From Bacteroidales bacterium (GTDB lineage Bacteria; Bacteroidota; Bacteroidia; Bacteroidales; Muribaculaceae): DNA of 57,189 bases. Of this stretch, positions 33,157-42,353 are shown piece after piece. The position numbers and the translations under genes were made by a program. The notes under the pieces were generated by a model that was not told the origin of the DNA, made no database searches, and saw nothing but the letters and a program-made list of their open reading frames with translations. Each line of letters begins with the position of its first letter. The stretch's first letter is position 1. The stretch is from NCBI GenBank assembly GCA_004557385.1, contig SFEA01000013.1, positions 1-57,189 of the forward strand. The letters run 5' to 3'.

Positions 33157-34911
33157 ATGGCAACAAAAGAAGACCTTAAACCCCGCTATGCCGTTACTCT
33201 CGACAAGGCAATGGAAAGCCGCATACGCCAGGCTGTGAACAACTATGCAAATAGCATACCCCACAACCCGTTAACCTCGCTCGGCGACGACATAAGCATC
33301 AGCACCGTGTCGCTGAGGCCAATGTACACACTCAAACTCGACACGCAATACGAGAGCCGCTGGAAGGCTGACTTCGACGACCCCTATCGCGGCAAAGCCG
33401 GGCGCTATGTGCCCGACAAACCGGTGTGGTCGCTCAACCTCTACGCAGCGCCATCGACACTGAGCGACGTGACGCACAAGCATGTGATTGAAAACACCGA
33501 GCAAATCTACACCTGCCGCACCTGCTCGGGCAGCGGAAAAGTGACTTGCAGCAAATGCGGCGGCGATGGCAGAGTGACCTGCTCAAGTTGCGGCGGACGT
33601 GGCACAAAAAATTGCTCACGTTGCGACGGAAAAGGCTCGAAACACTGCTACTCATGCAACGGAAGCGGCATTATAAAATATACACGTCAGGAAACCCGCT
33701 ATCGCGGCAACATAACCGAACTTGTGACCATACACGACACAAAATCGTGCAGCAGTTGCAGTGGCAGGGGACGCCAAATATGCACTTCATGCAACGGTAG
33801 AGGCTCTTTCACTTGCAGCACATGCGGCGGCAACGGCAAAGTCACCTGCAGCAGATGCAGCGGAACCGGCAAAGTCACTTGCCCAACCTGCGACGGACAA
33901 AAGCAAATGATTCACTACCGCGCCGTGATGCAGCAATTCTCTTACAGCCACAACACCAATTACGTTTCCGACACATCGATGTTCAACAGCGGCGAGTTCG
34001 CCGATATTCACTCGAGATATAAAGGCTACGAAGTGTACAGCGAGTTGAACACGAAAGGCAATATCACCAGCCAAAAACTCACCGAACTCAACCAGCAGAT
34101 GGGCGGATTTTTCGACAAAATGCTCACTGCCGAGAAAAAAGACGGCAAATCAATAATCTACCAAAGCCTCACCATCACGCGCCTCGACGCCTATTACTTC
34201 GAATACACCTACAACGGCTCGTCGTATCAGGGCGTACTGCTCAACAACGCATTCCGCCCGGGCAGCACATCGCCCATCAGCGAGCATGCCGAGGAAGTGA
34301 TGGACAACACCGAGAAATATATGCGCAGGCGCATGTTCCCGCAGGCATGGCACCACTCCAACATTGCCAGCGATATGAACGTCTACGGCACACGCTCGCG
34401 CGCCTCAAGACTGCTTGCCATAGCCAAACGCAAAATGGGGCATCTGCACGAGATGGGTGCCGCACTGGCTTTCATTCCCATGTTGTTGTTTGGCGTGCCT
34501 TGCATCTATCATTTCTACGACGTCTACAACCCTGTGCTGAAGTTTATGGCGCACGCCAACGACCCAAACACCATGGGATACGACTCCTACCCGATGTCGA
34601 TGACCCTGCTGTCGATAGTGATTCTGTGGTTTGTGTATATGCGCTGCAAGCGCCCGTTGTTCCCCAAACTCTACTACGCCACCACCAAGCTCAACACCAT
34701 AGGCGTGGTGTGGGGATTTGTGTCGTTCGCCGTGATGAGCGTTCTTGCGCTCGCGGTCACCGACGTGATAGTGGCACTGGGCGGCAGTCTATTAGTGGAA
34801 TGGATTGTAGGCCTTGTACTGTGGGTGCTCAAAGTGGCACTGATGATAGTTGTAGTGATTATCATGCTTGCTTGGGAACTGATTTCGTGGCTCTGGGGAC
34901 TGATATTCTGA
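33157..34911 (+). CDS. Membrane protein with ten DnaJ-type CxxCxGxG repeats
   Basis: This 584-residue protein has an N-terminal domain of about 115 residues. Two blocks of five CxxC knuckles follow, with an 11-residue period: cysteines at 120/123, 131/134, 142/145, 153/156, 164/167 and at 198/201, 209/212, 220/223, 231/234, 242/245. Each reads like the zinc-binding part of DnaJ (CxxCxGxG), which has only four. A middle domain of about 180 residues follows, then at least four membrane helices from about residue 433 to the end. No J domain or ATPase is present. It could be a membrane-bound zinc or chaperone-like scaffold; the role is unknown. Confidence 0.8.
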   Translation: MATKEDLKPRYAVTLDKAMESRIRQAVNNYANSIPHNPLTSLGDDISISTVSLRPMYTLKLDTQYESRWKADFDDPYRGKAGRYVPDKPVWSLNLYAAPSTLSDVTHKHVIENTEQIYTCRTCSGSGKVTCSKCGGDGRVTCSSCGGRGTKNCSRCDGKGSKHCYSCNGSGIIKYTRQETRYRGNITELVTIHDTKSCSSCSGRGRQICTSCNGRGSFTCSTCGGNGKVTCSRCSGTGKVTCPTCDGQKQMIHYRAVMQQFSYSHNTNYVSDTSMFNSGEFADIHSRYKGYEVYSELNTKGNITSQKLTELNQQMGGFFDKMLTAEKKDGKSIIYQSLTITRLDAYYFEYTYNGSSYQGVLLNNAFRPGSTSPISEHAEEVMDNTEKYMRRRMFPQAWHHSNIASDMNVYGTRSRASRLLAIAKRKMGHLHEMGAALAFIPMLLFGVPCIYHFYDVYNPVLKFMAHANDPNTMGYDSYPMSMTLLSIVILWFVYMRCKRPLFPKLYYATTKLNTIGVVWGFVSFAVMSVLALAVTDVIVALGGSLLVEWIVGLVLWVLKVALMIVVVIIMLAWELISWLWGLIF

Positions 34912-34934
34912 GCCACCCGTCAATATAGCAAAAC

Positions 34935-34962
34935 AATGGGGCTGCTTCGATGCAGCCTCATT
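34935..34962. terminator. Bidirectional terminator hairpin
   Basis: AATGGGGCTGC (34935-34945) and GCAGCCTCATT (34952-34962) pair over 11 bases with one G-T wobble. The hairpin is flanked by AAAAC on the left and TTTG on the right, so it can work in both directions. It lies between two convergent genes: the CxxCxGxG membrane protein (+) and the metallophosphatase (-). Confidence 0.7.
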
Positions 34963-35007
34963 TTGTGTTATTCCTGATACGGATTCAGGCCAAAAAAATC
35001 ATATCTC

Positions 35008-35985
35008 CTATTTCCTTTGTTCCACTTTGTTGATTGCCACGCCTCGGCCGTCAATCATATACAGCGCCAGCGACTGCTTGTTGGCTGAAATCACCGAGAA
35101 ACCCGCTTCGGGCGAGCAGAACTGCGTGCCATCAACGGCTTTCACCTTGCGAGCCAACGCACCAGCCGAGTTCACCACATAGTCGATGCCATCGCCAGCC
35201 ACACGCAGGTGTTGGAAGTTGTGTATATGGCCACACACATACATTGCCACGTTGCCGTAGCGGCGCAGCACTGGCAGCAGCACACGCTGCATGTCGGCAC
35301 GTTCGCTGTCGGACTTCGACGTCTGGGCAAACACCGGATGGTGGCCCAGCACAATCACCCAATCTTCGCAAGCAGCCTTGAGCGTGGCGTCGAGCCACTG
35401 CAGCTGCGCGTCGATGTCCTGCTTGCAGGCATCGGGATAGCCAATGCTGTCGGTGCGATATTTCTCAATCAGCGGCGTGGTGTCAATCATCACCACACGC
35501 ACTGTGGTGCCGTGACTTTCATATACGCGGCTGTAGTATCTGCCCGGCATCACCCATCGGCGGCTGCGCAACGAATAGTCGAGCACCGCGCAGGTGTTGC
35601 CGCGATATTCGTGGTTGCCGAGCACAGGCAGCCAGTCAATCATTAGTTCGGGATGGGTGTAAATCGATTCGTAGTTCGATGTCCACAGCGGGTCGTCGAC
35701 CGATGCCACGCCGTTGAAGTGATGCACATCGCCCACGGCAAGCACACATTCCGGACCGATTTCCTCTGCCATATTGCCCATCAGCTCGGCTATTGGGCGC
35801 TGTTGATAGTAGCCGTTGCGACCGAGGTCGTTGGCAACAAACAAGTTCACATCGGCTTTCAGTTTCTTCCAAGCCTTTGCATCCTGGGCGTTTGCATTGA
35901 ACACAGCCAGCGCCAACGATGCCACCAAAGCCGTAGCAAGCAATGCCAAGCGCAGAGTCAATCGGTTTTCTTTTGTAATTATCAT
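35008..35985 (-). CDS. Secreted metallophosphatase (purple acid phosphatase-like)
   Basis: This 325-residue calcineurin-like phosphoesterase has a signal region (about 10-33, ending NAQ). Metal-ligand motifs appear in order: Asp53 (NDLGRNGYY), GDVHHF with Asp86, GNHE with Asn124-His125, GHHPV with His216, and GHIHNFQH with His253 and His255. The order resembles the ACP5-like subfamily. It probably removes phosphate from periplasmic or outer-surface substrates. It lies 37 bases after the TonB-dependent receptor on the same strand, suggesting uptake and processing of a phosphorylated compound; that link is inference. Confidence 0.88.
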   Translation of the reverse strand: MIITKENRLTLRLALLATALVASLALAVFNANAQDAKAWKKLKADVNLFVANDLGRNGYYQQRPIAELMGNMAEEIGPECVLAVGDVHHFNGVASVDDPLWTSNYESIYTHPELMIDWLPVLGNHEYRGNTCAVLDYSLRSRRWVMPGRYYSRVYESHGTTVRVVMIDTTPLIEKYRTDSIGYPDACKQDIDAQLQWLDATLKAACEDWVIVLGHHPVFAQTSKSDSERADMQRVLLPVLRRYGNVAMYVCGHIHNFQHLRVAGDGIDYVVNSAGALARKVKAVDGTQFCSPEAGFSVISANKQSLALYMIDGRGVAINKVEQRK

Positions 35986-36022
35986 AGTTGGTTAATCTCT
36001 TTTGGGGTTAGTAGTAGCGAAA

Positions 36023-38851
36023 TTACAAATTAATCTTGATACCGGCATTCAATTTCACGCCATAGTATTCCACCTGCATAGTGCGGTCGGCAACGCCTTG
36101 ATAGTAGCGCAGCGGCTGGTTGAGCAGGTTGGTAGCCTCGGCAAACACAGTGAAGCGTGTGCTGCGACCCCAGGTGTAGCTGGCATTGAGGTCGAGGTAG
36201 TTCACCTTGTCGTAGTAGCGGTCGAGGGCGCGGCTGCCGGTGTTCATAGTGTCGATGAAGCTCGATGCGAAGTTATACGACAGGCGCACGTTGATGCCAC
36301 TCTTTTCGAAGTATAGCGAAGCGTTGGCGGTGTGTTCAGGCGAGCCAGCCATGGTTACGTTGTCGCCGTCCTTAATGCCCAGGCGAGGGTTATAGTTGCG
36401 TGTCGAGCTGTGGGTGTAGGTGTAGTTGCCGTAGAATCCCACGCAGCGCAGCCACGGAGCGATGAAGCCGAAATCGCGTTGATAGGCAGCCTCAACGCCA
36501 AAGATGCGAGCATCGTAGGCATTCATGTTTTGAGTTACTTCAAACTGCTCGGCGTTGCCCTTCAAACCGAGTTCTTCGCCTGTGTAGTAGCCCAAAGTTT
36601 CAACATTCACGCGCTTGATGTCCTTGTAGAACAAACCGAGGCTCACCATGCCCACGCTCTTGAAATAGTAGTCAGCCGAGAGGTCGAAGTTCCACGATGT
36701 TGTAGGCTTGATGTTAGGGTCGCCGATGGTGGCTTCCTGGTCGGCAATGTTGAAGCTCTTGTTAGCCACAAGCGCCGAGTATTTCGGGCGCGATATTGTG
36801 CTTGTCACTGAAGCGCGGAGGTTGCCGTCGTCGCCCAACTTATACTTCAGCAACAGGCTTGGCAGCAAGTTGGTGTAGCTGTTGTTGAAATCGCCGGTTG
36901 GGGTGAGGCTTTCCTCCTCGTTTTCGTCCATCACATAGTTCACGCCGCTGGTGGCGAGGCGAGTGTGCTCGAGGCGCAAGCCAAGAGTGGCATCGAGGCG
37001 TTTGCCAAGACGTTGGTCGAGGCGGATGTAAGCAGCATGAATCTGCTCCAGCGCCTTGTAGTTGCCGGCTTCTTCCTCAAGCACATCCTCGCCATCAGCC
37101 TTGTCGAATTTCATAGTACCCATATAATTCTTGTCGACGAACTGCGAGCCGATAGGATATTGGCTGCCCGGCATAAAGCCGTCGCGCACCTCGTTCACGA
37201 GGTTTTGCTTCCAGTCGGCAAGATATTTGTCGGCAGCGTCGGTGTAGTCGATGTATACTGTGTTGCGTTTCTTGTCCTTGCGGGTGTATTTGTAACCGAA
37301 CTTCAGCGTGTTGCCATATTCGCCCTTTGCAAGCGGCAGAGTGAAGTTGATGCGCTCTTTCCACTCGTTTTCAACGATGCTCTGGTCGGAGTTGCAGAAC
37401 TCGTCGAGCTTCCAGTTGCCTTCGGCAAGCGACGGCAACGCAAGTGTGCAATAAGGCTGACGGTCGCCCACATCTTCCATGGCGTCGCCAAAGTTCAGAC
37501 TGTCGCTGCCCTTGAGCTTAAAACCGATGTAACGCTCGTTTGGGCGGTCCTCGGTGGCACGAGCATAGCTCGAAGCCCAATCAATCTTCAGGCTGCCCAG
37601 ATAGTGCTCGCCGTCTAGAGTGAAATCCATGGTTTGCTGACGTTCGAGGCGAGCGCTTTTGTTGTCGTCGCTGCCAGCCTTGGTTTGCAGCACCACGCTT
37701 TGGTCCTTGGCTTTGCTGTTGAGTTTCTTATAGCTGATGCGATAGCGGTTCTCCCAATCGTTGCGGCGATTGTAGATGCCCTTGAACGAGATTTTGTTGA
37801 GCGGGTTGAACTGATAGTCGAGCGAGAGCGAATAGCTTTGACGCTCACGAGTGACGTAATACTGGCGCACCTGAGACTCTTTGAGCTGTATTTCGCCGTT
37901 TTTCTCAACATACTCAAACTCGGTGTTATCCGAGCCGCCGGGCGCATATTGGTAGCTGGCGCTTGCCATAATGCCAAAGCGGTTGTCGAAGAAGCGGTCA
38001 CCCCAGGTGGCACCCAAATTCCATTGCGGTTTACCGCTAATCCAAGTGTATCCCGAACCGGCGGTGAAGTTGAGCACACGGCGGTAAGGAGTGTTTTTGG
38101 TGATAAGGTTGATGCCACCGCCAATGGCGTCGCCGTCCATGTCGCTGGTCACCACCTTGTTCACCTCGATGGTCTGCACCATGTCGGCAGGAATAAGGTC
38201 GAGCTGCACATTGCGGGTGTCGCCTTCAGCCGAGGGCAGGCGGTTGCCGTTCACCGTCACCGAGGTGAGGTCGGCGCTGGTGCCACGCACCTGACCGAAG
38301 CGTGCTTCGCCTTGGTCGTATTGCACGTTGATGCCGTTGATGCGCTTCAAAGCATCACCAATGTTCGAATCGGGGAACTTGCCCACTTGGTCGGCTGAAA
38401 CCACGTTAGTTACACCCATAGCCTGTTTTTGCATCTGCAATGCGCGGCGCTGATTGGAGAATGCTCCGGTCACGCTCACCTCTTGCAGTGTGGTGCCTTC
38501 TTTCATCTCAATGTCGAGTGTCGACACCTTGTCTTTCTCGACCTTCACGCGGCAAACCACCGGCTTGAAGCCCACATACGACACGCGCAAGGTGTAGGTG
38601 CCGGGCTTTAGGTTCAGCAGGGTGTAACGGCCATCGATGCCGCTCATTGCGCCGGTTTTGGTATCCTCAATCAATATCGATGCACCTGGCAACGCATGGC
38701 GTTCCGAGTCGGTGATTACGCCCGACACTGCCTCACGACTGCCTGTAGGGGCTTTGTCGGGCGTTTCGGCTGCATTAGCTGCATTCGTTGAATTAAGCAC
38801 AGAAATCGCTGCCATAATTGCAGCAAAAACAATCTTTTTTACCTTTTTCAT
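36023..38851 (-). CDS. TonB-dependent outer membrane receptor
   Basis: This 942-residue receptor starts with a signal peptide, followed by a carboxypeptidase-regulatory-like domain (about 43-115: SGVITDSERHALPGASILIE, YVGFKP). The plug domain follows (about 130-250: VGKFPDSNIGDALKRINGI, VRGTSADLTSVTVNGNRLP, DGDAIGGGINLIT), then a long barrel ending in GIKINL. The layout resembles the TIGR01782-type receptors rather than a SusC, and no SusD partner is present. It imports a ligand with TonB-ExbB-ExbD energy. The neighbouring metallophosphatase hints at a phosphorylated ligand. A TAATTTTG box (minus strand, 38890-38883) could be its -7 element. Confidence 0.92.
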   Translation of the reverse strand: MKKVKKIVFAAIMAAISVLNSTNAANAAETPDKAPTGSREAVSGVITDSERHALPGASILIEDTKTGAMSGIDGRYTLLNLKPGTYTLRVSYVGFKPVVCRVKVEKDKVSTLDIEMKEGTTLQEVSVTGAFSNQRRALQMQKQAMGVTNVVSADQVGKFPDSNIGDALKRINGINVQYDQGEARFGQVRGTSADLTSVTVNGNRLPSAEGDTRNVQLDLIPADMVQTIEVNKVVTSDMDGDAIGGGINLITKNTPYRRVLNFTAGSGYTWISGKPQWNLGATWGDRFFDNRFGIMASASYQYAPGGSDNTEFEYVEKNGEIQLKESQVRQYYVTRERQSYSLSLDYQFNPLNKISFKGIYNRRNDWENRYRISYKKLNSKAKDQSVVLQTKAGSDDNKSARLERQQTMDFTLDGEHYLGSLKIDWASSYARATEDRPNERYIGFKLKGSDSLNFGDAMEDVGDRQPYCTLALPSLAEGNWKLDEFCNSDQSIVENEWKERINFTLPLAKGEYGNTLKFGYKYTRKDKKRNTVYIDYTDAADKYLADWKQNLVNEVRDGFMPGSQYPIGSQFVDKNYMGTMKFDKADGEDVLEEEAGNYKALEQIHAAYIRLDQRLGKRLDATLGLRLEHTRLATSGVNYVMDENEEESLTPTGDFNNSYTNLLPSLLLKYKLGDDGNLRASVTSTISRPKYSALVANKSFNIADQEATIGDPNIKPTTSWNFDLSADYYFKSVGMVSLGLFYKDIKRVNVETLGYYTGEELGLKGNAEQFEVTQNMNAYDARIFGVEAAYQRDFGFIAPWLRCVGFYGNYTYTHSSTRNYNPRLGIKDGDNVTMAGSPEHTANASLYFEKSGINVRLSYNFASSFIDTMNTGSRALDRYYDKVNYLDLNASYTWGRSTRFTVFAEATNLLNQPLRYYQGVADRTMQVEYYGVKLNAGIKINL

Positions 38852-38989
38852 AGTTGATTATCCATTTTTCAGTTTCTCGCCGCAAAATTATTTTGGCAAT
38901 ATTTCATGGCTATAACACCCAGGTAAATTTTCTGTAACAAAATATACCGCACAACCAAACATTTGCGGTTCCCGCGAAAGACTTGCAGC

Positions 38990-39098
38990 AAGCGCCGAAG
39001 GTGCTTGACTATGCTTAACCGCTGGCAAGCCACACAGTGGCGCAGCCTGCGGAAGCGCGGATAACTCTCCATGTTTCGGCGTCGAAGATGTCGAACAA
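38990..39098 (+). repeat. Second repeat family, copy 1
   Basis: AAGCGCCGAAGGTGCTTGAC begins the element, ATGCTTAACCGCTGG follows, and CGGCGTCGAAGATGTCGAAC ends it. A diverged copy with the same edges lies at 57026-57130. Both are next to a long three-hairpin repeat. The middle differs between the two copies, while the ends are conserved. Confidence 0.6.
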
Positions 39099-39154
39099 AT
39101 CTATAGCTAAAAGAAAGTCCGTTGAGGACGTACCTGCTTCTGCGAGAGACCTCC

Positions 39155-39237
39155 GGGCGTATTGCCATACGCCCAGCGACCGCAGCAATGTGTTTAGTGA
39201 TAGCACGATGATGATTAGGGAGTATTGCCATACGCCC
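39155..39237 (+). repeat. GTATTGCCATACGCCC hairpin units
   Basis: GGGCGTATTGCCATACGCCC (39155-39174) is a near-perfect palindrome, and a half-degenerate copy AGTATTGCCATACGCCC lies at 39221-39237. Further copies are at 53112-53128, 53175-53194, 53749-53766 and 56946-56965, always in intergenic DNA. They would fold as short hairpins. Confidence 0.65.
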
Positions 39238-39278
39238 ATACAAATCAAGGCGAAATTTATATATAACCATCTGATATC

Positions 39279-39411
39279 CAGCGAAATTAACCGCGCGAGC
39301 GGTTACAATTCGTGTAACCCCGCGTTGACGGCGAGCGCAGCGATGCCGGCTACGTGGGGGAAAGGTAATGCCCACACGAATCCACAACCGTGGAGCGGTT
39401 GCAGACCCAGC
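39279..39411 (+). repeat. Dispersed three-hairpin repeat, copy C
   Basis: Runs from CAGCGAAATTAACCGC at the left edge, through GCGAGCGGTTAC, TAACCCCGCGTTGACGGC and CGGCTACGTGGGG, to TGGAGCGGTTGCAGACCCAG at the right edge. It is the fullest copy in plus orientation, about 133 bases, including the left tip missing from copies B and E. Confidence 0.75.
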
Positions 39412-39560
39412 AGCGATAAGTAGTGGATGCAATGTTAACCGATTAGGCACGCAAAACGATTACCCACTTGATTCTGCCTATACAATATTAATTAGATTGG
39501 ACTTATTCGCAGTATTAATACTAATTAATGTCGCTATGTAAAAATAATCCGTGTATTGGT

Positions 39561-39591
39561 TTTGTAATACAATAATTACTCTATATCTTTG
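39561..39591 (+). promoter_or_regulatory. Promoter of TonB plug-domain gene
   Basis: TTTG at 39561-39564 and TATCTTTG at 39584-39591 are spaced by 19 bases, an exact match to the Bacteroidota promoter consensus. Transcription would start near 39598, shortly before the short leader frame at 39622. A perfect AGTATTAATACT palindrome lies 39 bases upstream of the -33 box. Confidence 0.65.
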
Positions 39592-39621
39592 CTATTACAT
39601 AACCTCTAAACATAAAACACG

Positions 39622-39681
39622 ATGAAACCACCATTTTCAACTATACCAGTAATTGTCAACACTGTTGCAGGGGGGGGATAA
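39622..39681 (+). CDS. Short leader frame ending in a G8 tract
   Basis: An ATG at 39622 opens a 19-codon frame that ends ...NTVAGGG and stops with TAA at 39679-39681. The stop overlaps the ATG of the next gene as TAATG. The three glycine codons come from a run of eight G (39670-39677). Losing one G would end translation a few codons later in another frame. Gaining one G would fuse the leader in frame to the downstream protein. The leader lies directly behind a consensus promoter, so it is likely transcribed. Whether it is translated is not shown. Confidence 0.4.
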   Translation: MKPPFSTIPVIVNTVAGGG

Positions 39682-41975
39682 TGAATAAATTTCAACTAAA
39701 TATAAAGTTCATCGTATGTACCATAGCAGCCGTTTTCGTTGCTATGGGCGAAAGCGCAATGGCTCAGCGGCCTCACGATTTCCGCTCGGAGCAGATTGCC
39801 TTGTGTGCGCAGCAGGCAGCGTGTCAGCCGGGCGACACCGTTACGGTGCAAGGGCAGGTTACTTGCCTTGCCGCCAACCGAGTGGCTCCCTTCAGCAACT
39901 ACCTATACATCGAGCTTATCAACCCCAGCGACTCGGTGGTGGTGCGTCAAAAGGTGTCGTGCAAACCAAAAGGCTCATTCAAGGCTGCGCTGCCCATCGA
40001 CCCGCTTGCCGCCTACGGCATCTACTACATACGCGCCTACACAAGCCTGATGCGCAACTTCTCACCCGAATCGTTTGCCACACAGCCGTTGCTGGTGGGG
40101 CAATCGTTCCCCGACTTCGACAATATCACCACCGACGGCGTGAAGTGCACCATCATTCCTCACGGCGGTCACCTCTGCCCCGGCGCACTGCAGAACGTCA
40201 CCGCGTATGTAACCAACTACCTCAACGACCCGGTTGCCGACGCAACGCTTGCCGTTATCACTCAAAACGGCGACACAATAACCTCGCAACGCACATCGCC
40301 TTCGGGACTGGCGATGCTATCGTTCATTCCCGACCAACAGCTCTCCTACTCGCTGCAGATGGCTGTTAACGGCGTGAAAAAGGTGTTCCCGATGCCCAAA
40401 TGCGACGCATCGAAGCCTGTGCTGCAAGCGTCGGTGAACGGCGCCCAAGTGCGGCTTGCTTTGCTTGGCGCTGTGGGCAATCTGCAGCAACTCAAGTTGT
40501 ATGCCTACGACCGCATGAACGGAATATCAAGCATAACCCTGAACCGCACCAACGGCTCATTCAAGCTCGCTGCGGCACCGCCAATGGTGACACTTTTTCT
40601 CACCGACGGCAATGGCAAAACACTGGCACAATGCACTGCTGTGGCACGCCCCACACAAGAACCTGCGCTGAATCTGCCCGAAATTGCCTCAGTGGGCATA
40701 CCCATCGAGCTGCCCGCAGCCGGCGACGGTGCCACTATGATGGCTCGCTTGTTGCCCGAGAACACCCGCTGGGCGCAACCTGCCGAGGCACAGCTGTGCT
40801 ATCTTGCCGACTTGCACTCACCCATTCCTTTCCCCGAAAAATATCTCACTCAGCCACAAAAACAACGCACAGCCGACTTGATGGCTTGGATTGGGACTGC
40901 TTCGTTCAAGCGCTTCGACATTGCCGAAGCGGTGAAAAAAGACACCGCAATCTACACCTATTTGCCCGACGATGTGATGTATTTCAGAGGCAAGGTTGAG
41001 TCACATTCAAAAAAACCATTCAACAATGGCTCGCTGGTGGCTTATAACACCGAAAGCAATGCCGTGTATAACGCCGAGCTCAACAAAAAAGGCGAATTCA
41101 CCATTGCCGTTGACGACTTCGACGACGGCACCCGATTCTTCCTGCAAGCCGTAAACAAAAAGAACAAGCCCGAGGCAATGTATGTGAAAATCGACGACGA
41201 AACCTTCCCGGCACCTTACATCGACAGGCATCTGTCGCTGGGCAAAAGCCAATATGCCACATCGGAAGTGACATATCAAGGTGGCAACTGGAACCGCCAG
41301 CAACTGCCCGAAATCACCGTGAAGGCTCGCACTAAACACGACAACCTGCATTCCACCACCCGATTCTACGGACACTCCTATAAGGACCGCAAGACGATTG
41401 AAGAACGCGGTTTCCTCACGCTTTTCGACATCCTTAAGGACATCCCCGGCATTACAATACGATTGGTGGCAAAAAGCGCCGATGAGAACGGCGGATTCGA
41501 CGACCCAATTACGGGAAACAAAAGGCAAGAACCAGGCGGCAATCCGTCGGACCCGAAGGACAAAAGACTCGAAATCGACTATGCCATATTTTCGTCGAGA
41601 GGTCCAAGCACATTTGGCAATCATAATCAAGTGGTAATGCTCATCGACGGACTACGCACGCCGGAACCGCTTGCAAGCCTGATGCAGATGTCGTCGTTCG
41701 AAATTGAATCGGTGGAATACTTGCGCCCATGGCAAGCTCTCACCTACACGTTCGGTGCACTGAATGGCGCCGTAAATGTGGTGACCCGTAACCGAGAAAA
41801 ACCCCGAGATGTGAAATCGAAAGGCACACTGTACACGCCAACAGGACTGACGCCTAACGCAACAGACTCGGCACCGGTTGCCGACAAACCGGGCAACTAC
41901 CGCCTGATTGTCGACGTGATTTCGCCCGAAGGCATACATTCCTACGAAAGTGCAGTGAAGGTGATTGCCCGCTGA
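39681..41975 (+). CDS. Outer-membrane-type protein with TonB plug domain
   Basis: This 764-residue exported protein has a signal peptide (about 1-29, ending AMAQ). A beta-sandwich N-terminal part resembles an MG2/macroglobulin-like domain (PGDTVTVQGQV, FSNYLYIELIN), and further sandwich domains follow. A TonB plug-like domain lies near 560-715 (FLTLFDILKDIPGITIR, VVMLIDGLRTPEP, SVEYLRPWQALTYTFGA, LNGAVNVVT). There is no barrel. Bacteroidota genomes hold many such plug-only proteins of unknown role. The ATG overlaps the stop of the leader frame behind the G8 tract, and slippage there could change its N-terminus. Confidence 0.8.
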   Translation: MNKFQLNIKFIVCTIAAVFVAMGESAMAQRPHDFRSEQIALCAQQAACQPGDTVTVQGQVTCLAANRVAPFSNYLYIELINPSDSVVVRQKVSCKPKGSFKAALPIDPLAAYGIYYIRAYTSLMRNFSPESFATQPLLVGQSFPDFDNITTDGVKCTIIPHGGHLCPGALQNVTAYVTNYLNDPVADATLAVITQNGDTITSQRTSPSGLAMLSFIPDQQLSYSLQMAVNGVKKVFPMPKCDASKPVLQASVNGAQVRLALLGAVGNLQQLKLYAYDRMNGISSITLNRTNGSFKLAAAPPMVTLFLTDGNGKTLAQCTAVARPTQEPALNLPEIASVGIPIELPAAGDGATMMARLLPENTRWAQPAEAQLCYLADLHSPIPFPEKYLTQPQKQRTADLMAWIGTASFKRFDIAEAVKKDTAIYTYLPDDVMYFRGKVESHSKKPFNNGSLVAYNTESNAVYNAELNKKGEFTIAVDDFDDGTRFFLQAVNKKNKPEAMYVKIDDETFPAPYIDRHLSLGKSQYATSEVTYQGGNWNRQQLPEITVKARTKHDNLHSTTRFYGHSYKDRKTIEERGFLTLFDILKDIPGITIRLVAKSADENGGFDDPITGNKRQEPGGNPSDPKDKRLEIDYAIFSSRGPSTFGNHNQVVMLIDGLRTPEPLASLMQMSSFEIESVEYLRPWQALTYTFGALNGAVNVVTRNREKPRDVKSKGTLYTPTGLTPNATDSAPVADKPGNYRLIVDVISPEGIHSYESAVKVIAR

Positions 41976-41986
41976 TTGGCATCGCC

Positions 41987-42030
41987 ACCGCGAACACACC
42001 GCGAACACACCGCGAACACACCGCGAACAC
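41987..42030 (+). repeat. Four tandem 11-base units
   Basis: ACCGCGAACAC is repeated four times without error at 41987-42030, starting 12 bases after the stop of the plug-domain gene. The perfect copies suggest recent expansion. No function is apparent. Confidence 0.9.
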
Positions 42031-42353
42031 ATCGGCTTTTAATGCAATTTTTGGTTGCTAAAATTTTGCATCATCATTGCTTTTTTATACCTTTGACACG
42101 AAAAGTCGCCCGTAAAAGTGTTAAACATCTAATATTCAACAATATAAATCAAGCCTATAACTCATTTATAAACGATATTGCGCATTGGTGGATTGCAAAA
42201 TCGTAATATTCTGCGACATATTAGTAAGAAGCTGCTCACGGACACTCGGTGCAGAAGCAGTATCTTTGCTTATTGATATCGAAAACACAATACCACTAAA
42301 CCAATAATTTTGGCAATAACGAACAAAACAAAAGCAAATAAATTGCACTGACT

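Larger units (their letters stand above)
38852..39680. other. Repeat-bearing intergenic region
   Basis: This 829-base gap lies between divergent outer-membrane genes. It holds a copy of a second repeat family (38990-39098), two GTATTGCCATACGCCC hairpin units (39155-39174, 39221-39237), a TTCTGCGAGAGAC motif (near 39138), and long repeat copy C (39279-39411). It also has a perfect AGTATTAATACT palindrome at 39511-39522, a promoter at 39561-39591 and the short G8-ending leader frame in front of the gene at 39681. No other gene is seen. Confidence 0.7.
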
